DNA of 64,000 nt from Dugong dugon (Eukaryota > Chordata > Mammalia > Sirenia > Dugongidae), in assembly GCA_030035585.1 (NCBI GenBank), contig CM057466.1, forward strand, positions 56,737,233 to 56,801,232, given 5' to 3'. Made by a program: the position numbers and the translations under genes. Position 1 is the first letter of the stretch, and the number at the start of each line of letters is the position of its first letter. The notes beneath the pieces were generated by a model. The model saw only the letters and a list, made by a program, of their open reading frames with translations. It did not search any database and had not been told where the DNA came from. This document shows, piece by piece, positions 1-11,740 of the stretch.

Positions 1-68
1 TTATGCATTAATTGTTCACACATTGCTTTGAACACACCAAGAGAAACATAGCTCCTCAATGATGAATA

Positions 69-234
69 AAGCCAAACCAAACCCGTTGTTGTTGAGTCAA
101 TTCCGACTCATAGTGACCCTATAGGACAGGGTAGAGGCGCCCCATAGAGTTTCTAAGAAGCAGCTGATGGATTTGAACTGCGACCTTTTGGTTAGCAGCC
201 CAGCTCTTCACCACTGTGCTACCAGGGCTCCCAT
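69..234 (-). mobile_element. AfroSINE, short class
   Basis: A tRNA-headed SINE in antisense. Reading the minus strand, the head ('ggagccctggtagcacagtg') is followed by 'gttcaaatccatcagc' and the RTE-like tail ending in 'ggtttggttt'. It is flanked by the target-site duplication 'tgatgaata' (60-68 and 235-243). It lacks the 45-bp central block found in longer copies. Confidence 0.93.
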
Positions 235-243
235 TGATGAATA

Positions 244-614
244 GGATCTTCATAATAAAGTTTTTATTGTGGAGGGAAGATAAAACCTTTAGGTAATTAA
301 CAAATATTTATTGAATGTCAGCTATGTGGATGACACTGTGGTCAGTGCAGGGGACACAGCAGAATTGGATCCAGGCCCTCCTCCCTCAATAAATTTACCC
401 TCTTGATAGGGAGACAAGCCATACATGTAAATAGATAACCAACAACTCAAGATAACATATGTCAAATGCCAAATGAGTTGTATTTAGAGCAAATGCATTT
501 GTGTCTAATCTTTTTTACTCACTCCGTGAAGACAGCAACCACATCTGTCTTGCTCACCACTCTGTTCCCTCTGCCCACATCTGCATTATCACCAAGCCTA
601 ACTGAAGACTGACT
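244..614. other. Unique sequence with L2-like remnants
   Basis: No gene is visible. About 295-475 resembles the antisense 3' part of L2 ('atttattgaatgtcagctatgtgg', then a dump of the usual 'gggagacaagcc' block). About 505-600 resembles a sense L2 3' end. Both are old and degenerate. Confidence 0.45.
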
Positions 615-800
615 GTGGCCCAGGCACTATTCCAAGCCTTTTATACAGATTAACTCATTTAAGCCTCACAATCATCCTATAGTGCAGATACTGCCACCAA
701 TCTCATTTTCACGATGAGGAAACTGAGGCACAGAGACATCTAAAAACTTGCTGAAAGTCACACAAGTACACTCACTACCACGATGCTATGCTGGACGTAT
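615..800 (-). repeat. MIR, antisense
   Basis: Contains the antisense MIR core: 'caggcactattccaagcc', 'ttaactcatttaagcctcac' and 'gatgaggaaactgaggcaca', in the expected order and spacing. It is an ancient mammal-wide tRNA-derived SINE and carries no coding capacity. Confidence 0.85.
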
Positions 801-922
801 ATCTGAGACTCTTCCCTCCACTGTCCTCTCCCTGAGCTTGTGCTGTGCCTGGCATGTGGGATGAGAAAGTGCCTTTATTGGGCCCAACACTGCAAGGCAC
901 TTTATGTAGGCTATCTCATTAA

Positions 923-1222
923 GTAGAGGACAGTTGTGGTTTAGTAGAATTCTTACCTTCCATGTGAGAGATCTGGGTTTGATTCCTGGCCAATGCACCT
1001 CAAGTGCAGCCACCACCTGTCTGTCAGTGGAGGCTTGGGTGTTGCTATGATGTTGAACAGGCTTCGGGGGAGCATCCAGACTAAGACTAGGAAAAAGGAC
1101 TTGGTGATCTACTTCTGAAAATCAGCCAGTGAAAACCCTTTAGATCACAACGGCCCCATCCCATTGTGCCTGGGATTGCCATAAATTGGGGCCTACTCGA
1201 TGGCTGCTTAACAACAGCCGCA
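923..1222 (+). mobile_element. tRNA-Gly-headed chimeric SINE (RTE-derived body)
   Basis: The head is tRNA-Gly-like (A-box 'gtggtttagtag', B-box 'gggtttgattcc', acceptor end 'ggccaatgcacc'). The body matches the 5' region of the RTE at 21.0-21.25 kb ('gcttgggtgttgctatgatg', 'catccagactaagac', 'ggtgatctacttctgaaaa'). The 3' end 'cgatggctgcttaacaaca' matches the RTE tail. A 10-bp TSD 'atctcattaa' flanks it (913-922, 1223-1232), which fixes the ends. Confidence 0.85.
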
Positions 1223-1267
1223 ATCTCATTAAATCCTCCCCAAATTCCAGCGAGGTGGGTATCATGA

Positions 1268-1453
1268 AGGAGCCCTGGTGATGCAGTGGTTAAGTCGCTC
1301 AGCTGCTAACCAAAAGTTGGCAGTTCAAACTCAACAGCCACTCCACTGGAGAAAGATGTGGCAATCTGCTTCCGTAAAGATTTACATCCTTGGAAACCGT
1401 ATGGGGCAGTTCTATTCTGTAGTTGAGTTGGAATTGACTCATCGGCAATGGGA
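1268..1453 (+). mobile_element. AfroSINE, long class
   Basis: Begins 'ggagccctggtgatgcag', has the tRNA-like B-box region 'ggcagttcaaactcaac', the central block 'ggcaatctgcttccgtaaag' and the tail 'gttggaattgactcatcggc'. TSD 'ggtatcatga' lies at 1258-1267 and 1454-1463. Only 36 bp separate its left TSD from the preceding SINE's right TSD. Confidence 0.95.
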
Positions 1454-1463
1454 GGTATCATGA

Positions 1464-2785
1464 TCTTCAAATTACCAGGAGGAAAGGGGCTCAGAGAGAG
1501 CCAAGAACACACCGAGGTTCCACAGCTGGAAGGGGTGCTGCCTGGATCGATTAACATAGCAATGTACTGACCTGGAACAGGACAAATGTTTAGAGTTCGG
1601 AGGACTGGAGTGGTGAAGAAAGTCTTCTCCAAGAAGCAGTCTGTCCACTGGATTCTTCAGAAGGAACTAGATTCAGATAAGCAGAGAATGTAGGAGGGAG
1701 CAGGAGAGGGGGTGGGAAGGCTGCTGAGTAGCCATGGTGGTGGGGCTGTTCCAGCAGGCTGGCTGGATCGAATGATATGTGCAAACAGGCAGTGGCTGGT
1801 ACAGTGAGAAGGGTAGGCTGGGGAAAGATTGTGAAAGGCCTTGAGTACCAGGCAAGGGAGAGCAGACCCTGAAGGAACAGGCTCCACAGAAATAAACTGG
1901 CTACCTCTTGTGTGCTTAATGTTTCTGGATCTCTAGTTGGGTCCAAACATTTGATAAGCCTGGCATGGCCTTTAATTTCTTCAAGCTATAGTTATACTGA
2001 ATTGCATAACATCTTTAATCAAGGCCACTGGAAAGTTACACAAAATGTTTGCTCCCTGTAACATGAAAAAATGTAAAAACCTTGCAGAAAATCACCAGGG
2101 TCCATCCTCAATCTCTCTCTCTCTCCCTCTTCTTCCCTTCCTTTTGTACTTTTGAGTTAAAGGGACACACAAAAGTTGTACTGCTTATCATTGAGGAAAC
2201 AGAGCAGGCAATAATGACCAAGGCATAGATCTTGTTGGATCATGACAGGAGAGCTTTATGCTTCCAGCAAATGTTCATTTCAGAGCCAAGTGCTCTGGGG
2301 CACTGGGTCTATAGCTATCTGTACCATTGCCATTCGTCTGAGCTTCTGGCTGTTTGTGAGACCTTTGACACAGCTCCTTACCGACTTTTGTTTTTCCACC
2401 TATGGGAAAGAGGATCATAAAGGTTCTACTTCCTTTGCTCACGGGGTAAGGTGATAAATAAGTTGGTGTTTGTTGAAGGCCAATGGGGACCTAGACATCA
2501 CTTAAGCACCTGTATTATGACACTGTGTAGAACCCAGATGGTGGTGGTATGTCTCTGTTTGCTTTGATTATAAAGGCAGAATCCCATTCAACACCCTACC
2601 CCTCTCTTCTTTGTCCTATCATTGTGAAGCCAGTATTAAGGATAGAATAGTGGTGGTGGTGTGATAGAGGAAATAAAAACACTAACACTGTTTCTTACTT
2701 TTCGTTGCTGTTTTATATTTTGTTTGCTATGTGTTTTGGACACTTGGAAAGTTTAACCATTTTATGTAGCCTCTATACTTTACAA
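1464..2785. other. Unique sequence, no gene
   Basis: No convincing exon. About 1640-1900 has a faint L2-like look in the block ending 'gaaaggccttgagtacc'. A short CT-rich run sits at about 2116-2145. Open frames on both strands here are short and overlap one another without any recognisable domain. Confidence 0.4.
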
Positions 2786-2789
2786 CCTT

Positions 2790-2995
2790 TACTTCAGTTA
2801 AAAGTATACAAACTTCAGCAGTGAGTTTTTGTTTGTGGTGATGGGAAATTTGACAACAATTATGGGTGATGGTTGCACAACAGGATTAATGTGACTATCA
2901 CTAAATTGTACACCTAAAAAATGCTGAATTGGCAAATGTTGTGTTATATAGCTTTTACACCAATAAAAGAAGTATACAAACTTTATACCAAAGTT
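2790..2995 (+). repeat. Old L1M 3' end
   Basis: The order 'gggtgatggttgcacaac', 'actaaattgtacacc', 'caataaaagaagtat' matches the 3'UTR and polyadenylation end of ancient mammalian L1M elements in sense orientation. It has no coding capacity and no visible TSD. Confidence 0.6.
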
Positions 2996-3032
2996 AAAAC
3001 CTGGAAGATGAATATAACCCCTTCCGTATATT

Positions 3033-3192
3033 AAAAAAGACAAACCCATTGCTGTGAAGTCAATTGCGACTCATAGCGACCCTATAGGACAGAATAGAAT
3101 TACCCCATAGGGTTTCCAAGGAGTGGCTGATAGATTCAAACTGCCAGTCTTTTGGTTAGCAGCCAAACTCTTAACCACTGCGCCACCAGGCC
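3033..3192 (-). mobile_element. AfroSINE, short class
   Basis: Antisense copy: 'acaaacccattgctgtgaag' (tail), 'actcatagcgaccctatagg', 'gtttccaaggagtggctg', then 'ttaaccactgcgccaccagg' (head complement). Flanks are AT-rich 'gtatatta' and 'gtagtatata', so the TSD is uncertain. Confidence 0.9.
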
Positions 3193-4480
3193 ACTGTAGT
3201 ATATATATACACACACACACTATAGGAAGAGTTATATATATAGTATATAGTACAACTCTTTGTGTATGACTCTTTATATTTCTTTTTCTTTCATTTTATG
3301 AAGACACATTGGTTTTTTTTTAATAAGCAGAAAAGACTAAACTAGCTCCTTATACCACTAAAAGATATTTGTTAAATCGCTATTGTATAATATTCTGTCA
3401 TTTGTACTAAGTCTCAAAAAAGTACATCTGAAATATTCATGGTGTTAATTGTGGGTCACATGGAACTTAGACTGGAGAACAGATCCATCAGAAAAACGTA
3501 TTTGGGATTTTCCTTGAAATTCCATAGATTTTCCAAATGGATATTTGAAAATCTTTGACTAAAGCAAGCCAGCCTTCTTGCTTTCCTGTCCTCTATCAAG
3601 ATTCAAACTAACTTAGCCACCCACTGATATGAATCTGTAAATAGACTAAATCCTCCCTTTGAACACATTCGTCCCTAACTTGCTATCTTGTGAAAATGTT
3701 TGGGAGATGACAACATCAGAGGGCCCAGGGCTCAGTGGAGACTAACTTGTCTACCCTTTGCTAAGGAGACCAGGGAGGCTACAGGATTCTTGGAAAGGAA
3801 GGGGAAAGCCAGGGAATTATAGAACACAAAATATATCTGCACAGCCTCTAGGTTCCTTGACCCCCTTCCCATCACTTTGTGTATGTGTGTGTGTGTATGT
3901 GTGTGTGTGTGTGTGTGTGTTGGTAGTGAAGGATCTGGTTCCACAGAGATGTATATTTCCATTTAGCCTTGTGGTGGGAGGCAAGGAGAAATGCAGAGAA
4001 TATAATTTTTGAAAATATACTTTTAATTGTCACATTACTGAAGTCCAGTTGTCCTATTTACTCCCTTCCCTCACCTTCAAGTGTTCCTTATTTTCTCATT
4101 TCTTTTTCAATTTTTTCTTTCAAAGGATCCTTTTTTCTTCCATGGTCTTTATTTTTAATTCCATCATCTTCTTTATGTATATTTCCCAATGCTTATTTAC
4201 TTATTTTTTCTCTGTTTTTCCTAATTCTACTGTCTAGCTATTTCTCTCTTGCTGCTCTCCCCAGGAGCTGTAAGTTAAAGAACCTGATGCAGAGCATGGC
4301 CAGAACTATCAGTTATGTTCTATATCACATTCCTTTAAAAGAAATCCTACCAGCATGAGAGAAACTGAAGTTTCTAACTAAAGCAAGCCTCTACTCCCAT
4401 TTCACTTGTGGAGTTCATTGTAGCACATGTGCCGAGGTCTCTGAATTTGTTCTGAACTCTGACTTCAGCATTGTCGTTTT
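3193..4480. other. Unique AT-rich sequence, no gene
   Basis: Short TA/CA runs lie at 3195-3260. The remainder is unique and AT-rich with no recognisable domain. The hydrophobic open frame at about 4049-4237 is a T-rich artefact (Phe/Ser/Leu) rather than a credible membrane protein. Confidence 0.4.
3877..3921. repeat. (TG)n microsatellite
   Basis: An almost pure TG dinucleotide run interrupted twice by 'ta'. It accounts for the apparent Thr-His and Cys-Val stretches in overlapping open frames. Confidence 0.97.
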
Positions 4481-4483
4481 AAT

Positions 4484-4542
4484 AGTCCCTGGGTGGCACA
4501 AATGGTTTGCACTCATCTACTAATGTAAAGGTTAGTGGTTCA
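4484..4542 (+). mobile_element. AfroSINE, 5' part (split by L1)
   Basis: The head 'agtccctgggtggcacaaat' runs into 'aatgtaaaggttagtggttca' where an L1 interrupts it. The SINE resumes at 8851 with 'aactcacccagcag'. The last 11 bases are the L1 target-site duplication. Confidence 0.92.
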
Positions 4543-4796
4543 GAGGCAGAGCCAACATGGTGCAATAGACAGAAGCACCACGCCTTCCCTCCATAGCAAA
4601 GACCTGAAAAACCAAGTAAAACAGAGACAAATGTCAATCCTGGAACCCTAAGTGTCAAATGAAGAGATAAAGAACTCAACTGAACTCCAAATAAAATAAG
4701 AAACTGATAGAGAACAAAGTGCGAGGAGAGATACATGCAGAGTCTCCTATCAGCTACAGCAGCACAGATCCGCCATCTTGGACTCCTACTGGAGTC

Positions 4797-7700
4797 AAAT
4801 TTAACTATAGGAAGAGCAATGAAAAAAACCCAATTACAGGGAAACTAAATAACACCCTGATTAAAAACCACTGAGTAATAGAAGAAATAAAAAATGGAAT
4901 AAAAAAACTCCTAGAATCAAATGAGAATGAAAACACATCATACCAAAACATTTGGGACACAGCAAAGGCAGTGCTCAGAAGTCAATTTATAGCAACAGAT
5001 GCACACATCAAAGAAAGGGACAAAATGAAAACATTAGCTACAGAACTCAAACAAATATAAAGAGAACAGCAAAAGAAGCCCACAGCCACCAGAAGACAGG
5101 AAACAATAAACATCAGAGCAGAAATAAATGAAATAGAGAATAGAAAAACAATAGAAAGAATCGACAAACCAAAAGTTGATTCTTTGAAAGAATTAACAAA
5201 TGACTAGCCAAACTGACAAAAGAAAAACAGGAGAGGATGCAAATAACCCAAATAAGAAATGACATTACAACAGACCCAACGGAAATAAAAAGGACCATAA
5301 CAGAGTAGTATGAAAAACTACACTCCAACAAATTAGAAAATCTACAGGAAATGGACAAATTTCTAGAAACACACTACCTACCCAAACTATCACAAATTGA
5401 TGTTGAAAATCTGAACAGACCCATAACAAGAGAAGAGATTGAAAAGGTAATTTAAAAAATTCCCAATAGTAAAAAGCCCTGGCCCAGATGACTTCACTGG
5501 AGAATTCTACCAAACAGTCAGAGAAGAGCTTATACCAGTACTACCGCAATTATTTCAGAACACAGAAACAGAAGGGGTACTTTCAAATTCATTCTATGAA
5601 GCTGGCATAATCCTGATACCAAACCAGGCAGAGACATCACAAAAAAAGAAAATTACAGACCAGTATCTCTCATGAATATAGGTATAAAAATTCTCCACAA
5701 AATTCTAGTCAACAGAATTCAGCATCATATCAAAAAATAATACACTACAACCAAGTAGGATTCATACCAGGTATGCAAGGATGGTTCAACATTAGAAAAT
5801 CAATCAACATAATCCACCATACAAATAAAATAAAAGAAAAGAATCACATGATCATCCCAATTGATGCAAAAAAGGCATTCTACAAAGTCCAACACCAATG
5901 TCTGATAAAAACTCTCAATAAAATAAGTATAGAAGGGAAATTCCTCAGCATAATAAAGGGCATCTATTAAAAACCAACTGCAAACATCCTTCTTAATGGA
6001 GAGAAGCTGAAAACATTCCCCTTGAGAACAGGAACAAGATAAGGATGTCTTTTATTACCACTCCTGTTTAACATTGTGCTGGAAGTCCTAGCTAGAGCAC
6101 TTAGGCAATAAAAAGTAATAAAGGGCATCCAAATTGGTAATGAAGAAGTAAAACTATCTCTATTTGCAGATGATATGATACTATACATAGAAAATCCAAA
6201 AGACTCCACTAGAAAACTACTGGAACTAACAGAAAAATTCAGCAGAGTAGCAGGATACATGGTAAACATACAAAAATCAGTAGGATTCCTATACACCAAC
6301 AAAGAGAACAATGAAATCAGGAAAACAATACCATTTATAATAGCCCCTAAAAAATAAAATCCTTAGGAATAAATCTAACCAGGGATGTAAAAGACCTATA
6401 CAAAGAAAACTACAAAACACTACTGCAAGAAACCAAAAGAGATCTACATAAATGGAAAAACATACCATGCTCATGGATAGGTAGACTCAACATTGTGCAA
6501 ATGACAATTCTACTGAAAGCTACCTACAAATACAGTGAAATCTCTATCCAAATACCAACAACATTCTTTAAAGTGATGGAAGAAACAATCATTAACTTTA
6601 TATGGAAAAGAAGAGGCCCTGGAAAAGTAAAGCACTACTGAAGAAGAAGAACAAAGTAGGAAGACTTGCACTACCTGACCTCAGAACCTACTATACAGCT
6701 ATCATAGCCAAAACAGCCTGGTATTGGTACTATGACAGATACATTGACCAATGCAACAGAATGAACAACCCAAATGTAAAGCCATCCACCTACAGTCACC
6801 TGATCTTTGACAGGGGCCCAAAGTCCACCAAATGGGGAAAAGATAGTCTTTTTAACAAATGGTGCTGACAAAACTGGATGCCCATCTGCAAAAATATGAC
6901 ACAGGACCCATACCTCACACCATACACAAATACTAATTCAAAATGGATCAAAGACCTAAATATAAAACCAAAAACTATAAAGATCATAGAAGAAAAAACA
7001 GGATCAATGCTAGAGACCCTAATACACGGCATTAACAGGATACAAACCATAACTAATAACATGCAAACTCAAAAAGATAAGCTAGATAACTGGGATCATC
7101 TAAAAACTAAACATTTATGCTCATCAAAAGACTTCATCATCAGTGTAAAAAGAGAATCTACAGGTGGGGAAAATTTTTTTTGGCTATTACAAATCCAGCA
7201 AAGGTCTAATCTCTAAAATCTACAGGAAAATCCAACACCTCTACAACAAAAAAAGAAATAATCCAATTAAAAAATGGGCAAAGGAAAGGAATAGACACTT
7301 CACCAAAGAAGACATTCAAGCAGCTAACAGACACAGAAGGAAATACTCATGATCACTAACCATTACAGAAATGCAAATCAAAACCACAATGAGATACCAT
7401 CTCACCCCAGCATTACTGGCATAAATAAAAAAAACAGAAAATGACAAATGTTGGAGAGGCTGTGGGGAGATTGAAACTCTTATGCACTGCTGGTGGGAAT
7501 GCAAAATGGTACTACCATTTTTGTAAACAATATGGTGCTTCCTTAGAAAGCTAGAAATAGAAATAACATATGATCCAGCAATCCCACTCCTAGGAATATA
7601 TCCTAGAGAAATAAGAGCCGTCACACAAATAGATATATTCACACCCATGTTCATTGCAGCATTGTTCACAATAGCCAAAAGATGGAAACAACCTAGATGC

Positions 7701-7883
7701 CCATCAACAGACGAATGGATAAACAAACTATGGTACATACACACAATGGAGTACTACACAAGGATAAAGAACAACGATGAATCTGCGAAGCATCTCCTAA
7801 CATGGGTGAATCTGGAGGGCATTAAGCTGAGTAAAATAAGTCAATCACAAAAGGACAAATATTGTATGAGACCACTACTATAA
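4797..7883 (+). pseudogene. L1 ORF2 remnant (RT and C-terminal region)
   Basis: Dead reverse-transcriptase open frame of L1 copy 1. Frames shift repeatedly, but conserved pieces remain. At 5773-5970 a fragment contains '[16 protein letters not shown]' (RT region). About 6160-6190 encodes the RT active-site motif FADD followed by [10 protein letters not shown]. About 7164-7883 encodes the C-terminal region ending 'QSQKDKYCMRPLL'. The endonuclease domain is absent because the element is deleted upstream. Many in-frame stops and frameshifts (for example around 5450, 5710 and 6355) rule out a functional product. Confidence 0.9.
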
Positions 7884-8839
7884 AAACTCATGAAAAGGTT
7901 TACACACAAAAAGAAACAATCTTTGATGGTTATGAGGGAGGGGAGGGGTGGGGGTGGAAAAACACTAAATAGACAAAAGATAAGTGGTAACTTTGGTGAA
8001 GGGTAAGACAGTACACAATACTGGGGAAGCCAGCACAACTTGTTCAGGGTACGGTCATGGAAGCCCCGTGGACAAATCCAAGCTCCCTTAGGGACCGAAT
8101 TACTGGGCTGAGGGCTGTGGGGATCATGATCTCAGGAAACATCTAGCTCAAATGGCGAAACATAGTTGGTAAAGAAAATGTTCTACATTCTACTTTGGTG
8201 AGTAGAATGGTGGGGTCTTAAAAGCCAGTGAGTGGCCATCTAAGATACTCCACTGGTCTCACCCCTTCAGGAGCAAGGGAGAATGAAGAAAACTAAAGAC
8301 ACAAGAGAAAGATTAGTCCAAAGGACTAATAGACCACAACTACCACAGCCTCCACCAGACTGAGTCCAGTACAACTAGATGGTGCCCAGCTACCACCACT
8401 GACTGCTCTGACATGGATCACAATAGAGGGCCCTGGACAGAACTGAAGAACAATATAGAACAAAATTCTAATGCAAAAAAAGACCAGACTTACTGGCCTG
8501 ACAGAGACTGGAGAAACCCTGAGAGTATGGCCCCTGACACCCTTTTAGCTCAGAAATGAAGTTACTCCAGAGGTCCACCTTTTAGCCAAAGATTAGACAG
8601 ACCCATAGGAAAAAACGAGACTAAAGGGGCACAAGAGCCCAGGGGCAAGGACTAGAAGGCAGGAGGGGACAGGAAAGCCGGTAATAGGGAATCCAAGATA
8701 GAGGAGGGACAGTACTGACATGTCATGGGGTTGTTAATGAATGTCATAAAACAATATATGTAGTAACCGTTTAATGAGAAGTTAGTTTATTCTGTAAACC
8801 TTCATCTAAAGTACAATTAAATAAATAAATAAATAAATA
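7884..8839 (+). other. L1 copy 1 3'UTR
   Basis: Follows the ORF2 stop and ends in the AAAT-rich tail. It aligns along its length with 31541-32470 of copy 2: 'ttggtgaagggtaagacagt', 'tctcaggaaacatctagctc', 'ggactaatagaccacaac', 'aaggactagaaggcaggagg'. No gene lies here. Confidence 0.85.
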
Positions 8840-8850
8840 TTAGGGGTTCA

Positions 8851-9000
8851 AACTCACCCAGCAGTACCTGGGAAGAAAAGGCCTGGCAATCTGCTTCCGT
8901 AAAGATTATAGCCAAGAAAACCCTACGAAGCAATTCTACTTAGTAACAAATGAGGTTGCCATAAGTCAGAATTGACTTGATGGCAATAGGTTTAACCAAA
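8851..9000 (+). mobile_element. AfroSINE, 3' part (split by L1)
   Basis: Continuation of the SINE begun at 4484: 'aactcacccagcagtacc', 'ggcaatctgcttccgtaaag', tail 'gtcagaattgacttgatggc'. Confidence 0.92.
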
Positions 9001-9420
9001 TAGAAGAAGCTATCTTTCTCTTTGTAGGTAAGCTGGCAAGGAACAAAAGGACCAAATGTGTGACAGAGTTGGTGAGGAAGATAGGTTGGAGAAATAAATG
9101 AGCAGTTGTCTTTCCTTCTTCAATTCAGGCTAACTTGCATTTTCCTTTCCTTGTAGTTATCATAGAGGTATTCAGAGTTTATAAATTTGAAGTGAAGCTT
9201 TAGAAGCAATTTTCAAACAATGGCAGAATACAACTTCAGAAAGCCTGTAAAATAACCAGCTTGGGGATGGGGGATTTGGAAGAAAAGAAGAGACCTAAGC
9301 TAAGAACCAGCTGAGCGTTTTTTCCATATTCAACCATCAGTACCTCTGAACCCCAAACCAATCACTCTTCCCTGTCCTCTCTACTTGGATCAGTGTTTTC
9401 AGCAAAATAGGGTCTTTAGT
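9001..9420. other. Unique sequence, nothing recognised
   Basis: No repeat family or exon could be supported here. Confidence 0.4.
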
Positions 9421-9600
9421 GCAGTGGTTAAAGGCTCTGGAGTTGCACTAGGTTTAAATTCCAGCAAAATAATCTCTCCGAGGTTGAGTTACCTCAACCA
9501 AAAATAGGTACAACAGTACCTGTTGTTAAACTGGATAATCCAAGTCAAATCCTCAGCACTGTGTCTGACACCTCAGCGTTCAAGTTGTTGTTATTATTGG
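9421..9600 (+). repeat. MIR, sense, degenerate
   Basis: 'gcagtggttaaaggctctgg', 'ggtttaaattccagc' and a 'gagttacctcaacc' block follow MIR order in sense orientation. The core is weak. Confidence 0.6.
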
Positions 9601-9794
9601 GGAAATCCAAAGTCTCCACAGGAGTTAATGGAGAGCTACAAGTACACATATTCCTTCCTCCTCCATGGAGAGTTAGAGAAACTCAAACCACACACAGCCA
9701 TTGAGAGCTCCCCACCAGAGCCCTCCTAACATTGCCCACTTCATAGTGGGCCAGGAACTATTTTGAAAGTAGGTGAGAAAAATATTTTACTGTT

Positions 9795-10002
9795 TGTTGT
9801 TATTAGCTGTTGTAAAGTCAGCCGCCAACTCATAGAGATACCATGTGTTATGGAGTAGAACTGCTCCATGGGGGTGTGCTTGGCTATAATCTTTACAGAA
9901 GCAGATCACCAGGCCTTTCTTCCATGGAGACACTGGATGGGTTCAAACTGTGAGCATTTTGGTTAACAACCGATTGCAAACTGCTTGTGCTACCCTGGCT
10001 CT
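9795..10002 (-). mobile_element. AfroSINE, long class, diverged
   Basis: Antisense copy with tail 'gtcagccgccaactcataga', the central 'ataatctttacagaagcaga' block and head 'gtgctaccctggctc'. It is more diverged than most copies here, so probably older. Confidence 0.85.
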
Positions 10003-10011
10003 GTAGTGAAA

Positions 10012-10159
10012 AACCCAACCAAAAACCAAACCCGTTGTTGTGGAGTCAATTCCAACTCATAGAGACCCTGTAGGATAGAGTAGAACTGCCTCATAGGGTT
10101 TCCAAGTAGCGGCTGGTGAATTTGAACTGCTGACCTTTTGGTTAGCAGCTGAGCTCTTA
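10012..10159 (-). mobile_element. AfroSINE, short class, 5' truncated
   Basis: Antisense: 'aaaccaaacccgttgttgtg', 'gtttccaagtagcggctggt', ending at 'gctgagctctta'. The tRNA head beyond this is missing, and the copy abuts an LTR at 10160. Confidence 0.9.
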
Positions 10160-10475
10160 TGTATGTCAGTTATCTACCACTGTGTAACAAACCACTCACT
10201 GCATTTCCAACTTCTTCACAAGATGACAACATTCCAAGAAGGCAATGGAAGAAGCTGTAAGACCTTTTGACACCTAGACTGGCACCTTACACAGTGTCAC
10301 TTTTGCCACAATCTACAGAAGGCCACCTCAGATTTAAAGGCTGGGGAAATAGACTGCACTTCTTGATGGGAAACACAGCAAAGTCATATTGTCAAGGAGC
10401 ATGCATGCAGGAATAGAGGAAACTATTGTGCCCATCTTTGCAAATAATTTATCAAAGTCCACATCTGGCCACAAA
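10160..10475 (-). repeat. MaLR 3' LTR, internally deleted
   Basis: About 200 bp shorter than its partner. The region equivalent to roughly 11790-12060 has been lost or replaced by 'tgcatttccaacttcttcac'. The remainder is collinear. Confidence 0.7.
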
Positions 10476-11740
10476 AAATCACATCCCTCCCCCATGAAAA
10501 ATGCTTTCTCCCAAAAGGCTCATCCCATTAGAGCATCAGACATGACGTTCAGGATATAGTCATTAAAATTGGACCAGATCTGGATGAGGTTCCTCGTGTA
10601 CATCATAAAAGGCTCCTCTGATGTGATTCCTCTTGATTCAGAATCCTGTAAATTGAAAGTACAAGTTCTTTGCAGTATACTGTCCCTAGACACATTATTG
10701 CAGGAGAGGGACCAGAGAACCATGGTAAACATTCCCATTCAAAAGGGGGAAGAATTGCAGCCACATAGCAGTCACTGGTCCACAACAATTCTGAAACCCA
10801 GCTGGGCACATTTTTTCAGGTCCCTCTACTCTAAGGGCAGGGAATTTTCCTTGAATAAGGACCAGTTTTGCTTCCTGGGAGTGGTTCCCTAGTTCCTTGA
10901 TTTTTGGTTCTGCCCTCTGGGTTTTGGGCTCCACCCTCTGAGATGTCATTCCCTGTTCTCTAACAATGGCCCAGGTTTTCATCTAAGTAGCTTTCTCAGA
11001 TTGTTTCCTGCCCATAGAAAGTTGGGAACCCAGAGGCCTCCTTTCATTTTGAATTGACTCTGCCCCTCTTAGTTCCATCTAGTACAACTCCTTCAAAAAC
11101 TGTGGATTTTTAGTGTATCAGATTGTAGTCTACGCCATTAGACAGACCTCTCTTTACCTTGGGCAGTCAGTCAAACAGCTATAGGAAACTATCTTTAATA
11201 TTCTTAGAGTACTTTTATCCAGCTGAGAGGGCTTATTCCTACTAGGCTTTTTAGGTATTCACAGAGGATTTTAATGCCACACTCTTGGATTTAATCTTTT
11301 TCTGAAGCCATTTCTTATTCTGAGCACCTTTTGCCAACTGGAGAGACTTAGAGACAAAAAATGGTTTTATCTGTCAGTCAAGTACATACCTGGCCCTCTA
11401 TATACTATAAAGTCTGCTTGCAAACCAGATAGGTCCTGCTTTAGCTCATCTTTGTCTCTCTCTCTCCAAGAGTGAAATCTCCTTACTCAGATCCACAGTT
11501 CATTAGATACATTTTCTATCTTCCATGTTACTGAAGGCAGTATTTTTGCATTTGTTCTATCACTACATAACTCAGATTGCTCTTTTTTCCAGTTTCCTAC
11601 AGCAGTTTCCTCACTGCCTTTCCAGCTTCCACTAACAGTCTTCTGGCCACTTACCTAAATTCTGCCCTCTACCTGGTACCAAAGCCAATGCCACACATTT
11701 AGATTATTTATGGCTGAACCACACTTCCAGTATCAATTTC
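10476..11740 (-). other. MaLR internal region
   Basis: Lies between the two LTRs. No open frame is credible on the minus strand. Assignment rests on flanking LTRs and the 5' junction sequence only. Confidence 0.55.

Larger units (their letters stand above)
4543..8839 (+). mobile_element. L1 copy 1, internally deleted, inserted in an AfroSINE
   Basis: The first ~250 bp match the 5'UTR start of L1 copy 2 (compare 24559-24810: 'agaagcaccac', 'tgaagagataaagaactca', 'gatccgcca'). At about 4797 the sequence jumps to mid-ORF2, equivalent to 28390 in copy 2, so the rest of the 5'UTR, ORF1 and the ORF2 endonuclease are missing (about 3.6 kb). It then runs collinearly to a 3' end with '(aaat)n'. TSD 'ttagtggttca' / 'ttaggggttca' (4532-4542, 8840-8850) flanks it, so it has both an L1 5' terminus and an L1 tail. 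Confidence 0.93.

Noticed and set aside
7316-7744. 142-aa minus-strand open frame in L1 copy 1
   Set aside because: Antisense shadow of the L1 ORF2 C-terminal region; the same shadow recurs in the other L1 copies.
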